Shown one piece after another: positions 16,812 through 25,311 of a stretch of DNA of 64,000 bases. The notes beneath the pieces are model-generated. The model did no database searches, had not been told where the DNA came from, and was given only the letters and a program-made list of their open reading frames with translations. Source of the DNA: Gemmatimonadota bacterium (GTDB lineage: Bacteria > Gemmatimonadota > Gemmatimonadetes > Longimicrobiales > Gaopeijiaceae). Location of the stretch: NCBI GenBank assembly GCA_022826565.1, contig JAJDUP010000012.1:372001-436000 (forward strand). Reading direction: 5' to 3'. Both the position numbers and the translations under genes were made by a program. How positions within the stretch are numbered: the stretch's first letter is position 1; each line of letters opens with the position of its first letter.

Positions 16812-17612
16812 TTGAGCCGAATCATCGCCGTCGCCAATCAGAAGGGTGGAGTAGGCAAGACGACCACGGCCGTCAATCTCGGTGCCGCCATGGCCAACGA
16901 GGGTGCCAGGATTCTCATCGTCGACATGGATCCCCAGGGGAACGCCTCCTCCGGGCTTGGAATCGTGGATAGGGACAATATCAGCACCATCTACGACGTG
17001 CTGGTCCGAGGCCTCCCTGTATTCCGGGCCGTCCACGCTACGGCGTGCAACGCCAGCCTCAAAATAGTGCCCGCCAACCGCGACCTGGTGGGGGCCGAGG
17101 TCGAGCTCGTAGAGGTGCGCGACAGGGAGATCATCCTCCGGGAAGCCCTGGGGCCCCTTGCGCACGAGAACGACATCGTGCTCATCGACTGCCCGCCCTC
17201 GCTTGGGCTTCTTACCTTGAACACCCTGGCGGCCGCCGACTCGGTACTCATTCCAATACAGTGCGAATACTATGCACTGGAAGGACTTACACAACTTCTC
17301 AACACCATCCGCCTGGTCCGTCGGTCACTGAATCCGGAACTCTCGATCGAGGGAGTCCTTCTGACGATGTACGACCAGCGGCTGAGCCTCTCCCGCCAGG
17401 TCGCCACCGAAGCCAAGCGGTATTTCGGATCCAGGGTCTTCGAGACCGTAATCCCGAGAAATGTGAGCCTCGCTGAGGCTCCGAGCTTCGGATTGCCGGT
17501 AAGCGAGTACAGTCCCGGGTCGGCCGGCGCGCGCCGCTACGCGATTCTGGCGAGAGAAATCATGACCGGTAACGGAACCGCAAAAGCAACCACGGGAGCG
17601 GCAACGAAATGA
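16812..17612 (+). CDS. parA: Chromosome partitioning ATPase ParA (Soj)
   Basis: 266 residues from an inferred TTG start (reads MSRIIAVANQKGG). The frame is open further upstream through the parS region, but family members begin here. The deviant Walker A KGGVGKTTTAVNLG, Walker A' VDMDPQGNASSGLG and Walker B VLIDCPPSLGLL are complete, followed by PIQCEYYALEGL, typical of chromosomal ParA. It forms nucleoid-bound ATP dimers that pull ParB-parS complexes apart. The stop overlaps the parB start by 4 bases. Confidence 0.95.
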   Translation: MSRIIAVANQKGGVGKTTTAVNLGAAMANEGARILIVDMDPQGNASSGLGIVDRDNISTIYDVLVRGLPVFRAVHATACNASLKIVPANRDLVGAEVELVEVRDREIILREALGPLAHENDIVLIDCPPSLGLLTLNTLAAADSVLIPIQCEYYALEGLTQLLNTIRLVRRSLNPELSIEGVLLTMYDQRLSLSRQVATEAKRYFGSRVFETVIPRNVSLAEAPSFGLPVSEYSPGSAGARRYAILAREIMTGNGTAKATTGAATK

Positions 17613-18511
17613 GCAACAGCGACCGATTGGGCCGGGGGCTGGGGGCCCTCCTCGGGGATTACATGCAGAAAACGGTCGAGCCTCCGCCCGACGGTCCGGC
17701 GCCGACAGAACTGCCGGTGAGAGCCATCGCGCCCAATCCATTCCAGCCGAGGCGCAATTTCAACGCCGAGGAACTCCGCCAGCTGGCCCTTTCCATCAGG
17801 GTCAACGGGTTGCTGCAGCCGGTTCTGGTGCGGAAGGCCGCGTCGGGACGCAGCTACCAACTGGTCGCCGGAGAGCGACGGCTCAGGGCATGTAAACAGT
17901 TGGGCTGGAACGCGATACCGGCACAGATACGCGAGGTGGACGACCGGACACTTCTGGTGCTCGCGCTGGTCGAGAACATTCAGCGCGAAGAGCTCGGCCC
18001 GATGGAGGAGGCCGAGGGCTATCAGGCACTCAGGAACAAGTTCGGCTATACCCAACAGGAAATCGCTGACGCGGTCGGGAAGAGTCGCTCCGCGGTCGCG
18101 AACATGCTGCGCCTTCGCTCCCTCCCGCCTTCCGTCCGCCGCCTGATCGAAGAGGGCTCGCTGTCGATGGGCCACGGCAGGGCGATTCTCGGAGTGGAAG
18201 ACCCCATCAAAGCGGCAGACTTCGCTCGCGATGCAGTCGCCGCCGGTTGGTCGGTCCGGGAGACGGAAAAGCGTGTGCGAAGCATGGCGAATGGCAGACA
18301 AGAAAGCCATAAGTCATTGCGTCCCAACGATGTGGATCCGGCCGTGGGAGCGCTCGAAGTCGCGTTGGGCGACCATCTGGGCACCCGCGTCTCGATCGGC
18401 TGGAAGGGCGAGGGGCGTGGCACGGTTCGCATCACGTTCGAGGGCCCACGCGACCTTGAGCGGGTGTTCGCGGCAATCACGGGCCGTGACGCGGCGACAA
18501 TTCTGGCATGA
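17609..18511 (+). CDS. parB: Chromosome partitioning protein ParB (Spo0J)
   Basis: 300 residues. N-terminal RLGRGLGALLGDY contains the ParA-activating basic peptide. The CTPase/clamp domain has PNPFQPRRNF, the C-box GERRLRAC and VENIQREELGPMEEA. The helix-turn-helix that reads parS is YTQQEIADAVGKSRSAVANM, and the C-terminal dimerisation domain ends the protein. Two canonical parS sites lie just upstream of the operon. The gene overlaps parA by 4 bases and the M23 peptidase gene by 4 bases, so segregation and wall genes share a transcript. Confidence 0.96.
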   Translation: MSNSDRLGRGLGALLGDYMQKTVEPPPDGPAPTELPVRAIAPNPFQPRRNFNAEELRQLALSIRVNGLLQPVLVRKAASGRSYQLVAGERRLRACKQLGWNAIPAQIREVDDRTLLVLALVENIQREELGPMEEAEGYQALRNKFGYTQQEIADAVGKSRSAVANMLRLRSLPPSVRRLIEEGSLSMGHGRAILGVEDPIKAADFARDAVAAGWSVRETEKRVRSMANGRQESHKSLRPNDVDPAVGALEVALGDHLGTRVSIGWKGEGRGTVRITFEGPRDLERVFAAITGRDAATILA

Positions 18512-19284
18512 CGACCCCGCGAGACCGCGCCAAGCTGGCCATCGTGGCCGTTCCGGACTGGGGCGACGGCCGCTCGCGGAGTTTCGTCGTCAAGCGCAGG
18601 ACGGTCGTCCTCACCATCCTGGCGGGGTCATTACTGATGGTCGGACTTACGTTTATGGCGATCGTCGGCATCGTCCTGGCGGGCCGGAGCGGTGCCGTGG
18701 ACGACCTGCGGCAGGAGAATGCGGCCCTTCTTGCCCGGCTGGATACGATGGAGATGCTCAGCGAACGACTGGCGGGCCTGGAGGCCAGGGAGACCCAACT
18801 GCGGTTCCTTCTCGGTCTGGAAAGAAGCCAGGATGCAGCGCTGTGGCAGCCAGGGACGCCTGGAGCAGCAGCCGGAGAGTGGAACCTCGCGGGCGATACC
18901 GCGGTCAGCCCCACCATGTGGCCTCTGGCCGAGCGGGGATTCATCACGCAGTCGCTGCTGGCGGGCGACGAAGGCGGGCATCCCGGCATCGATATCGCCG
19001 TGGCCAGCGGATCGTACGTGAGGGCGGCCGGCGGCGGGGAAGTCATCGAAGCGGGTGATGATCCCGTTTACGGACGCTTTGTCCTGATCGACCACGGTGA
19101 CGGTCTTTGGTCGCGCTACGGCCACGCGCTATACTTGGTGGTGACGAGAGGCCAGAAGGTTCGGCGCGGAGAGGTCATCGCCCTTTCGGGTTCAACCGGC
19201 CAATCGACCGCGCCCCATCTTCACTTCGAGATCCTGAAAAACGGCAGAGCGATCGATCCATTGTCGATGGTGACGCCGCCCTGA
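18508..19284 (+). CDS. M23 family peptidoglycan endopeptidase, membrane-anchored
   Basis: 258 residues. After a short basic cytoplasmic start there is one transmembrane helix (about 34-60), a coiled-coil linker (DDLRQENAALLARLDTME and on, about 65-110), then the LytM/M23 domain. Zinc and catalytic motifs are HPGIDIAVASG, GLWSRYGHA and HLHFEILKNG. The fold cleaves peptide cross-links in the wall; the membrane anchor and coiled coil resemble partners of bactofilins or divisome factors. It overlaps parB by 4 bases and is followed by a bactofilin, a pairing known from cell-shape systems. Confidence 0.92.
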   Translation: MTTPRDRAKLAIVAVPDWGDGRSRSFVVKRRTVVLTILAGSLLMVGLTFMAIVGIVLAGRSGAVDDLRQENAALLARLDTMEMLSERLAGLEARETQLRFLLGLERSQDAALWQPGTPGAAAGEWNLAGDTAVSPTMWPLAERGFITQSLLAGDEGGHPGIDIAVASGSYVRAAGGGEVIEAGDDPVYGRFVLIDHGDGLWSRYGHALYLVVTRGQKVRRGEVIALSGSTGQSTAPHLHFEILKNGRAIDPLSMVTPP

Positions 19285-19340
19285 TCGAATGGGCCTCGGA
19301 ACCCCGGGACAGACCAATGATTGGAAAGGTGACAAGAGAA

Positions 19341-19772
19341 ATGGCGAAGCCTCCTGCGGCTCCGGTCCCGACGGACCCGGTAATCTCCTTCATAGGTCCC
19401 GGCCTGCACATCGTGGGCGACTGCGAATCGAGCGATACGATCCGCATCGAGGGCACTGTGGACGGCGGTGTGAAAGCAAGGAAAGGCGTTGTCGTCGGAA
19501 AGCAGGGCAGCGTGACCGGAGACATCGAGACGGCTGACGCGAAGATCGCGGGTACCGTACACGGCAAGCTCGAAATCGGGTCGCGTCTGGAACTCGCGTC
19601 CACCGCGGTCATCGATGGTGAAATCCGGGCGGCAAGAATGCTCCTGGAGGAGGGAGGCGCCATCAACGGGTCCGTCAAGATCGGTGGGGAGGACGGGGCG
19701 AAGGCCAGGAGTGCCGCCCCGGCGTCCCCGACAACGGCGGGCCGGCTGGCCAAGGGCAGAGCGGGGCGCTAG
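19341..19772 (+). CDS. Bactofilin cytoskeletal protein
   Basis: 143 residues from MAKPPAAP, chosen because AGGTGA lies 8 bases before it; ATG at 19317 is the alternative. The core shows the right-handed beta-helix repeat pattern of bactofilins: SFIGPGLHIVGD, IRIEGTVDGGVKA, GVVVGKQGSVTGDI, AKIAGTVHGKLEIG, AVIDGEIRA and GAINGSVKIGG. Flanking tails are short and Ala/Pro-rich. Bactofilins self-assemble without nucleotides and scaffold wall enzymes and, in Myxococcus, ParABS. Its place after parAB and an M23 peptidase fits both roles. Confidence 0.93.
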   Translation: MAKPPAAPVPTDPVISFIGPGLHIVGDCESSDTIRIEGTVDGGVKARKGVVVGKQGSVTGDIETADAKIAGTVHGKLEIGSRLELASTAVIDGEIRAARMLLEEGGAINGSVKIGGEDGAKARSAAPASPTTAGRLAKGRAGR

Positions 19773-19809
19773 GGCCGGGCCGGCAGCCAACGGGGTCGCG
19801 GGCGCTCTC

Positions 19810-20580
19810 GTGCGCGAGATTCCGCTGGAAGAGGTCGCCAGCTTTCTGGACGATGTCTTCGAGGTGTCGTCAGCGCCGGACTATCCCAACGCACTCAACG
19901 GCCTTCAGGTAGAGGCGGACGGACCCATTCGCCGCTTCGCCGTGGCCGTCGACGCCAGTGAGGCGGTGATCGGTGCCGCCAGCCAGTGGGCCGACCTGCT
20001 GATCGTACACCACGGACTTTTCTGGAGCGGACTGCAGCCGCTCACGGGGCCGCACTTTCGGCGAGTCAGGGCGCTCATCGAGAGCGGCACGGCGCTCTAC
20101 AGCGTCCACCTGCCGCTCGATTCCCACCCCGAGCTGGGGAACTGCGCGGTGCTCGCGCGCGCCCTCGGCGTGACGTCGCTGGAGCCCTTTGGCGAGTACG
20201 GCGGCGCGCCGGTTGGCTGGCGGGGAACACCGGGCGACGCTGCACGGCAACCGCTCGAGGCGCTGACCAGGCGTCTTGGCGACGTGCTCGGGGGCGAAGT
20301 CATGACTCTCGCGGGGGGGCCTGAAGAGGTCGGGTCCGTTGCCGTCGTCACCGGAGCTGGCGCCTCGACGCTCGCGGAGGCCGCCAGGCTCGGGATCGAC
20401 GCCCTCGTCACCGGCGAAGCCCAGCACCATCATGCAATCGAGGCGGCAGAGCTGGGCGTGACGGTCCTCCTCGGCGGACACTACGCCACCGAGACCTGGG
20501 GGGTCAGGAAAGTTGCCGGGCTCCTCGAGGAACGTTTCGGAATCGAGGGGCGTTTCGTAGACTCGCCAACAGGGCTTTGA
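19810..20580 (+). CDS. Nif3-like / GTP cyclohydrolase I type 2 family protein (YbgI)
   Basis: 256 residues from a GTG start (reads MREIPLEEVASFLDDVF). Family motifs are present: YPNALNGLQVEA, a metal-binding LLIVHHGLFWSG, LYSVHLPLDSHPELGN and, near the end, ALVTGEAQHHH and GHYATETWGV. The Nif3/YbgI family forms toroidal hexamers with a di-metal site; its true reaction is debated, with GTP cyclohydrolase activity claimed for some members. The gene begins 37 bases after the bactofilin gene on the same strand. Confidence 0.88.
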   Translation: MREIPLEEVASFLDDVFEVSSAPDYPNALNGLQVEADGPIRRFAVAVDASEAVIGAASQWADLLIVHHGLFWSGLQPLTGPHFRRVRALIESGTALYSVHLPLDSHPELGNCAVLARALGVTSLEPFGEYGGAPVGWRGTPGDAARQPLEALTRRLGDVLGGEVMTLAGGPEEVGSVAVVTGAGASTLAEAARLGIDALVTGEAQHHHAIEAAELGVTVLLGGHYATETWGVRKVAGLLEERFGIEGRFVDSPTGL

Positions 20581-20675
20581 CAGGATTGTCGGGGAAAGCG
20601 ACGCTTCCGCGGGCAACTGGCGGCCAATTCGAATCACGTCCAGCAGGCATTTCCGCCGGATTCAAAGGAGTTAGA

Positions 20676-22994
20676 ATGCGAGTTTCCGCCATCAGCACCG
20701 CCGCAGCGGTCATCGCACCACTGGCACTGGCCGCCCCCGGGGCGCTGTCGGGTCAGGTCCCCAGCCCGGCCGATCAATTCGGCTTCGAAATGGGTGCCGA
20801 GCGGCAGCTCGCCAACTGGGACGGCCTCACCTCGTACTACGAGGCCCTCGCGCACGCCAGCGATCGCGTGGCAGTGGACACGCTCGGCCCGACCACGCGC
20901 GGCCGCCCCTTCGTAATGCTCACCATCACCAGCCCCGCCAACCACGCCCGCCTCGCCGACCTGCACGCCATTCAGCGCCGCCTCTCCGATCCGCGCACGA
21001 TCAGCGGCGGCGACGAACTCCAGCGCCTCCTCGACGAGGGCCGCACGATCGTGATGATCACGCATGCGATCCACTCCACCGAGGTCGGCAGCGCCCAGTC
21101 GGCGGCCAGGCTGGCGCATCACCTGGCATCGTCCACCGACGAAAAGGTCCGCGAGATCCTGGACAACGTCATCCTGCTGCAGATCCCGTCGCTGAATCCC
21201 GACGGCACCCAGTGGGTCAACGATTTCTACAACGAGCACGTCGGCACGGAGTTCGAAGGGCGCTCTCCGCCCTGGCTGTACCACTTCTACACGGGCCACG
21301 ACAACAACCGCGACTGGTACACCTTCTACCAGAACGAGACGCAGCACACCGTGCGGGCGCAGAACGACTGGCACCCGCACATCGTGCACGACATCCACCA
21401 GATGGGAGGTTCGGGGGCGCGCATCTTCTTCCCGCCGTACATCGATCCGATGGAGCCGAACGTCGATCCCGGGCTGGTGACGGCCGTCAATCAGCTCGGT
21501 GCGTACATGGCCGCGGAGCTGACTTCCCAGGGGAAGAAGGGCGTCGTCATCAACGCGATCTACGATGGCTTTCACCCCGGGCGCGCCTACATGCACTACC
21601 ACGGGGGAGCGCGCATCCTGAGCGAGACCGCGTCGGCACAGTTGGCCAGCACCGTGAACGTGCCGCGCGAGGTGGTGGTGGGCGGGCGCGAGTACGATGC
21701 CGGGCAGGCGGCTTGGAACTTCCCCTGGCCGTGGGAGGGCGGGGAGTGGGGGCTGCCCGACATCGTCGAGTACCAGTTCTCCGGCGCGATGGCGCTGCTT
21801 ACGAACGCGGCGAAAAACCGGCGTTTCTGGCTTGAGAACGTCCATGCCGTGAACCGGCGGGCGGTGGAGGGCTGGGATGATTGGCCGGCCGCCTGGGTGC
21901 TCCCGGCGGGGCAGGAGAACCGGGTAGGGCTCGAGAGCATCATCCGGATTCTGACGATGGGTGATGTGGAGGTGCGGCGGGCCGAGGCGGACTTCACGGC
22001 CGGCGGCGCGAGCTATCCCGCCGGATCGCATGTGGTCCTGATGCGCCAGCCCTATGCGTCCTTCGCCCAGACGCTGCTCACCGAGCAGGAATACCCGGAT
22101 CTGCGCGAGTTCCCGGGCGGGCCTCCGAAGCGGCCGTACGACGTGACCGCGCACACGCTGCCGCTGCTGATGGGGGCGGAGGCGCACGCGCTCGCGGCAG
22201 AGCCGGAGGTGGCGCTGAGCGGGCCGATCGAGGTCGTTTCGGTCGAGTACGAGTTGCCGGCGGCGCTCGACGGCCCCGCCGCGCCGCGGGTGGGGATGTA
22301 CAAGGGCCACCAGGAGCCGATGATCGCGGGATGGACGCGGTGGATGCTCGACAAGCACGGGATGCGGTACGATTCGCTCCACGACGGACGGATGCGGGCC
22401 GGGTCGCTGGGGGACGACTACGACGTGCTGATCTTCCAGAGCCAGGCGGACCGGTCGATCAGCGAGGGGCATCCGGCGGGATCGCTGCCGGAGCGGTTTA
22501 CGGGCGGGCTGGGCGAAGAGGGGCGCGCGGCGGTGCGGGAGTTCGTGGAGGCGGGCGGGCGGCTGGTCGTGATGGAGGAGGCCGCCGAGTTCGCCGCCGG
22601 GCTCTTCGGGCTGGGGGTCACCAATGCGGTGGCGGGGCTGTCCAACACCGATTTCTACGTGCCGGGGTCGATCCTGCGCGTGGATATGGTGGCCGATCCG
22701 CTCGCCGCCGGGTACGACGGCTCGACGCCGGTGTGGTACTGGCGGAGCAGCCGTGCCTTCGATGTCGAAGACGAGCGGGTGGAGGTGATCGGGCGCTACT
22801 CCGAGGACGATCCGGTGATAGCCGGGTGGGTGCTCGGGCCCGAAAGGCTTGCAGGGAAGCCGGCGCTGCTGAGGGCGCGGGTCGGTCGCGGCGAGGTGAT
22901 CCTGTTCGGGTTCCAACCCAACTATCGCGGCCAGAGCATCGTGACCTGGCCGCTCTTCTTCAACGCGATCGCGGGCGGGAGGCTGATTGGATGA
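20676..22994 (+). CDS. Secreted M14-family zinc carboxypeptidase
   Basis: 772 residues. The ATG has AAGGAG 6 bases upstream and starts a signal peptide cleaved after LSGQ. The catalytic region (about 60-330) shows the HxxE zinc motif in ITHAIHSTEVGSAQ and a later His in HIVHDIHQMGG, followed by FFPPYIDPMEPN. The C-terminal half looks like a glutamine-amidotransferase-like or beta-rich accessory region and lacks obvious catalytic residues. This long 'PSPADQFGFEMG' type is typical of exported peptidases in Gemmatimonadota. It probably degrades peptides in the periplasm or outside the cell. Confidence 0.85.
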   Translation: MRVSAISTAAAVIAPLALAAPGALSGQVPSPADQFGFEMGAERQLANWDGLTSYYEALAHASDRVAVDTLGPTTRGRPFVMLTITSPANHARLADLHAIQRRLSDPRTISGGDELQRLLDEGRTIVMITHAIHSTEVGSAQSAARLAHHLASSTDEKVREILDNVILLQIPSLNPDGTQWVNDFYNEHVGTEFEGRSPPWLYHFYTGHDNNRDWYTFYQNETQHTVRAQNDWHPHIVHDIHQMGGSGARIFFPPYIDPMEPNVDPGLVTAVNQLGAYMAAELTSQGKKGVVINAIYDGFHPGRAYMHYHGGARILSETASAQLASTVNVPREVVVGGREYDAGQAAWNFPWPWEGGEWGLPDIVEYQFSGAMALLTNAAKNRRFWLENVHAVNRRAVEGWDDWPAAWVLPAGQENRVGLESIIRILTMGDVEVRRAEADFTAGGASYPAGSHVVLMRQPYASFAQTLLTEQEYPDLREFPGGPPKRPYDVTAHTLPLLMGAEAHALAAEPEVALSGPIEVVSVEYELPAALDGPAAPRVGMYKGHQEPMIAGWTRWMLDKHGMRYDSLHDGRMRAGSLGDDYDVLIFQSQADRSISEGHPAGSLPERFTGGLGEEGRAAVREFVEAGGRLVVMEEAAEFAAGLFGLGVTNAVAGLSNTDFYVPGSILRVDMVADPLAAGYDGSTPVWYWRSSRAFDVEDERVEVIGRYSEDDPVIAGWVLGPERLAGKPALLRARVGRGEVILFGFQPNYRGQSIVTWPLFFNAIAGGRLIG

Positions 22995-23070
22995 GCGGGG
23001 TGGCGGAGGACGGGCTCCGGCAGCCGTCGGGATCACGGGAGGCGAGTCAGAGGACCAGGAGGTCGATCGG

Positions 23071-23889
23071 ATGAGCGTGGCGCTGGGGATCACCTGTCCC
23101 CGCTGCCAGCACGTTGAGGCCTCGGAGACGGCGAACTTCTGTTCGCGGTGCGGCTACGGGCTGCGCGGGCCGGCCTGCCCGGTGTGCTCCGCGCCTACCG
23201 CAGCGGGGGACGAGTTCTGTACGCAGTGTGGTGCGGCGCTTCGTCCCGCGGCCGGGAGGGCCGGCGGCCTGGGCGCACGGGTACCCTGGGCCGTCGCGGG
23301 CATGTTGTCGGTCGCGCTGGTGGTGGTGTTCGTGTTGCGGGGTGGAGGCGGGCGCGACATTACGCTGTCGCCGCCGCCGGCCGGTGGCGGAGGGCAGGGG
23401 GCGCCGGTTACGGCTCTTGGGCCCACCAACGCCGTCGACCTGGATTCCATGACGCCCCGGCAGGCCGCGAGCCGGCTCTTCAACCGGGTGATGACCGCTG
23501 TCGAGGCGGGGGATCAGGCGCAGGCCAACATGTTCCTGCCGATGGCGATCGCGTCCTACGACCTTATCGCCGCACTTTCGCTGGACGACCGTTTTCACCT
23601 GTCCCTGCTTCACGCCACGGCCGGCAACGGCGAGTTGGCGCTGGCCATCGCCGAGGAGGGGCTGGCGCTCAGGCCCACGCACCTGCTCTGCCTGGCCGCG
23701 GCCGCGCAGGGTGCGTTGCTGATCGGCGACCGCGAGAGGGCGGCCGCCCACTACCGCACCTTCCTCGACGTATTCGACGAGGAGTCGCAGGCGGGACTGG
23801 AGGAGTACGGCCAGGGGGAGGACGGTCACGCCAGGCTCCTGCCGATCCTGCGGGAGGAAGCCCGCGCTTATCTATCGGAGTCCCCTTGA
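23071..23889 (+). CDS. Zinc-ribbon membrane protein of unknown function
   Basis: 272 residues from an ATG with a very strong AGGAGGT upstream. Two zinc-ribbon units open the protein: CPRC...CSRCGYGL and CPVC...CTQCGAAL. One transmembrane helix follows (VPWAVAGMLSVALVVVFVL, about 72-92), then a Gly/Pro-rich spacer. The C-terminal domain (about 125-270) is alpha-helical and looks like a TPR-type solenoid (motifs AEEGLALRPTHLLCLAAA and RERAAAHYRTFLDVF). The orientation suggests cytoplasmic ribbons and an exported helical domain. It lies between the M14 peptidase and a permease on the same strand. Confidence 0.7.
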   Translation: MSVALGITCPRCQHVEASETANFCSRCGYGLRGPACPVCSAPTAAGDEFCTQCGAALRPAAGRAGGLGARVPWAVAGMLSVALVVVFVLRGGGGRDITLSPPPAGGGGQGAPVTALGPTNAVDLDSMTPRQAASRLFNRVMTAVEAGDQAQANMFLPMAIASYDLIAALSLDDRFHLSLLHATAGNGELALAIAEEGLALRPTHLLCLAAAAQGALLIGDRERAAAHYRTFLDVFDEESQAGLEEYGQGEDGHARLLPILREEARAYLSESP

Positions 23890-23905
23890 GGGAGGGCCGC
23901 TCATC

Positions 23906-25117
23906 ATGATCCAATCACCGCTCGCTCTCGCGACCACCATCGCCGCCGTCACGGCGCTGGCCTTCTGGCTGGACTACCGCTTTCCGGCGCTGGGCAAGGT
24001 CGGAGCGTCGATGCTGGCCATAATCTTCGGCGCGATTCTGTCGAACACGGGACTCGTGCCCGCCGACTCGCCCGTCTACGACGCGGTCGTGGGGCCGGTC
24101 ACCTCCGTGTCGATCGCCTGGCTGCTGCTGTCGGTCAACCTGCGCGACCTGAAGAAGGCCGGGCCGCGAATGACGGGAGCGTTCGTTGTCGCGGTCATCG
24201 GCACCGCGCTGGGCGCCTTCGTGGCGGCGATCCTCTACCAGGAGCACTTCGCCGACGATACCTGGCGCATCGCGGGGGCACTGACCGGCACCTACTCGGG
24301 CGGGTCGGTCAACTTCGTGTCCGTGGGGCGGGAACTCGGGCTGACCGGACCCCTCTTCGCGGGCCTGAACGCCGCCGACGCGGTAATGACGGGGGTCTGG
24401 CTGGGCGCCTGCCTGATGCTCCCGATGTGGCTGGGGCGGTTCTACGCGCCGGTGCGGTCGAGGAGCGAGGGCGCCGAGGGGATGCCAGGCGGCGAGGACG
24501 GTGGAGACGATCGAGCGGGCGGTGGGGCTGCCGAAGACGCGGCGGAGCCACTCGACGAACGCTCCCGGCACCACCCGTACTTCGTGCGCGAGGGACTGTC
24601 GGCCATCGGAATCGCGAATCTGTTCGCGGCCGGGCTGATCCTGGTCTTCGCCTCGGAATGGCTGGGGGAGAATCTCAGCCTTCCCCTGGTCGGCAGGATC
24701 CCCGGGATCGTGTGGCTGACGACGCTTGCCCTGATCCTGGGCCATTCGCGATTCTACCGCGAGGCTCCCGGCGCGATGCAGCTCGGGTCGATCGGGCTGC
24801 ACTTCTTCTTCGTGCTGATCGGGATCATGTCGCGCTTCTCGGAGATCGCCGCGGTCGGCTCCGAGGTCTTCCTCTTCACGCTGGTCGTGGTGGCCATTCA
24901 CGGCGTGTTCGTGTTCGGGGTCGGACGGCTGCTGGGGCTGGATATCGGAACGGTGGCGGTCGCGTCGCAGGCCGCAGTCGGGGGGCCGTCGAGCGCGCTG
25001 GCGGTGGCGATTTCGCGGGAGTGGCGGCACCTCGTGCTTCCCGGGGTCGTCATGGGGCTCTTCGGCTATGCCGTGGGCACCTACCTGGGGCTGGGCGTGG
25101 GGTACCTGCTCAGGTAG
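23906..25117 (+). CDS. DUF819 family integral membrane protein
   Basis: 403 residues with about ten hydrophobic segments. The opening ...LAFWLDYRFPALGKVGASMLAI, the SVSIAWLLLSVNL segment, GTYSGGSVNF and, near the end, AVGGPSSALAVAISREW are characteristic of the DUF819 (YjcL-like) family, whose members are thought to be transporters. A hydrophilic Gly/Glu/Asp-rich loop of about 45 residues lies near residue 190, splitting two halves of the protein that look like an inverted repeat. GGAGGG precedes the ATG. The substrate is unknown. Confidence 0.85.
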   Translation: MIQSPLALATTIAAVTALAFWLDYRFPALGKVGASMLAIIFGAILSNTGLVPADSPVYDAVVGPVTSVSIAWLLLSVNLRDLKKAGPRMTGAFVVAVIGTALGAFVAAILYQEHFADDTWRIAGALTGTYSGGSVNFVSVGRELGLTGPLFAGLNAADAVMTGVWLGACLMLPMWLGRFYAPVRSRSEGAEGMPGGEDGGDDRAGGGAAEDAAEPLDERSRHHPYFVREGLSAIGIANLFAAGLILVFASEWLGENLSLPLVGRIPGIVWLTTLALILGHSRFYREAPGAMQLGSIGLHFFFVLIGIMSRFSEIAAVGSEVFLFTLVVVAIHGVFVFGVGRLLGLDIGTVAVASQAAVGGPSSALAVAISREWRHLVLPGVVMGLFGYAVGTYLGLGVGYLLR

Positions 25118-25162
25118 CGGAGTCTCCTCGCCGGGGGCGGATCCGGGTCGCTGGCGGGGCCC

Positions 25163-25197
25163 TTCCATGGTGCGCCATGGCCGAGTTTCATTATGAT
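25163..25197 (+). promoter_or_regulatory. Inverted repeat and -10-like box upstream of lipA
   Basis: CCATGG-tgcg-CCATGG (25165-25180) can form a hairpin or operator. It is followed by TATGAT (25192-25197, 5 of 6 to the -10 consensus) in a local AT-rich patch, about 115 bases before lipA. No convincing -35 is visible. The rest of the 194-base gap shows nothing I can name. Confidence 0.3.
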
Positions 25198-25311
25198 TTA
25201 CGCCCCTGCTCGCCGGGGACCGACCTCTGGCCGGCACCGTCGGCGCGCCTCTCGGGGCGCTGGGCGGCACGACCGAGAGGGCCTGAATCGATCATCGGAG
25301 AAAGACCGGAA

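Noticed and set aside
20634-23093. An 819-residue minus-strand frame over the M14 peptidase gene
   Set aside because: Shadow frame; the plus-strand gene has a signal peptide, Shine-Dalgarno sequence and zinc motifs.
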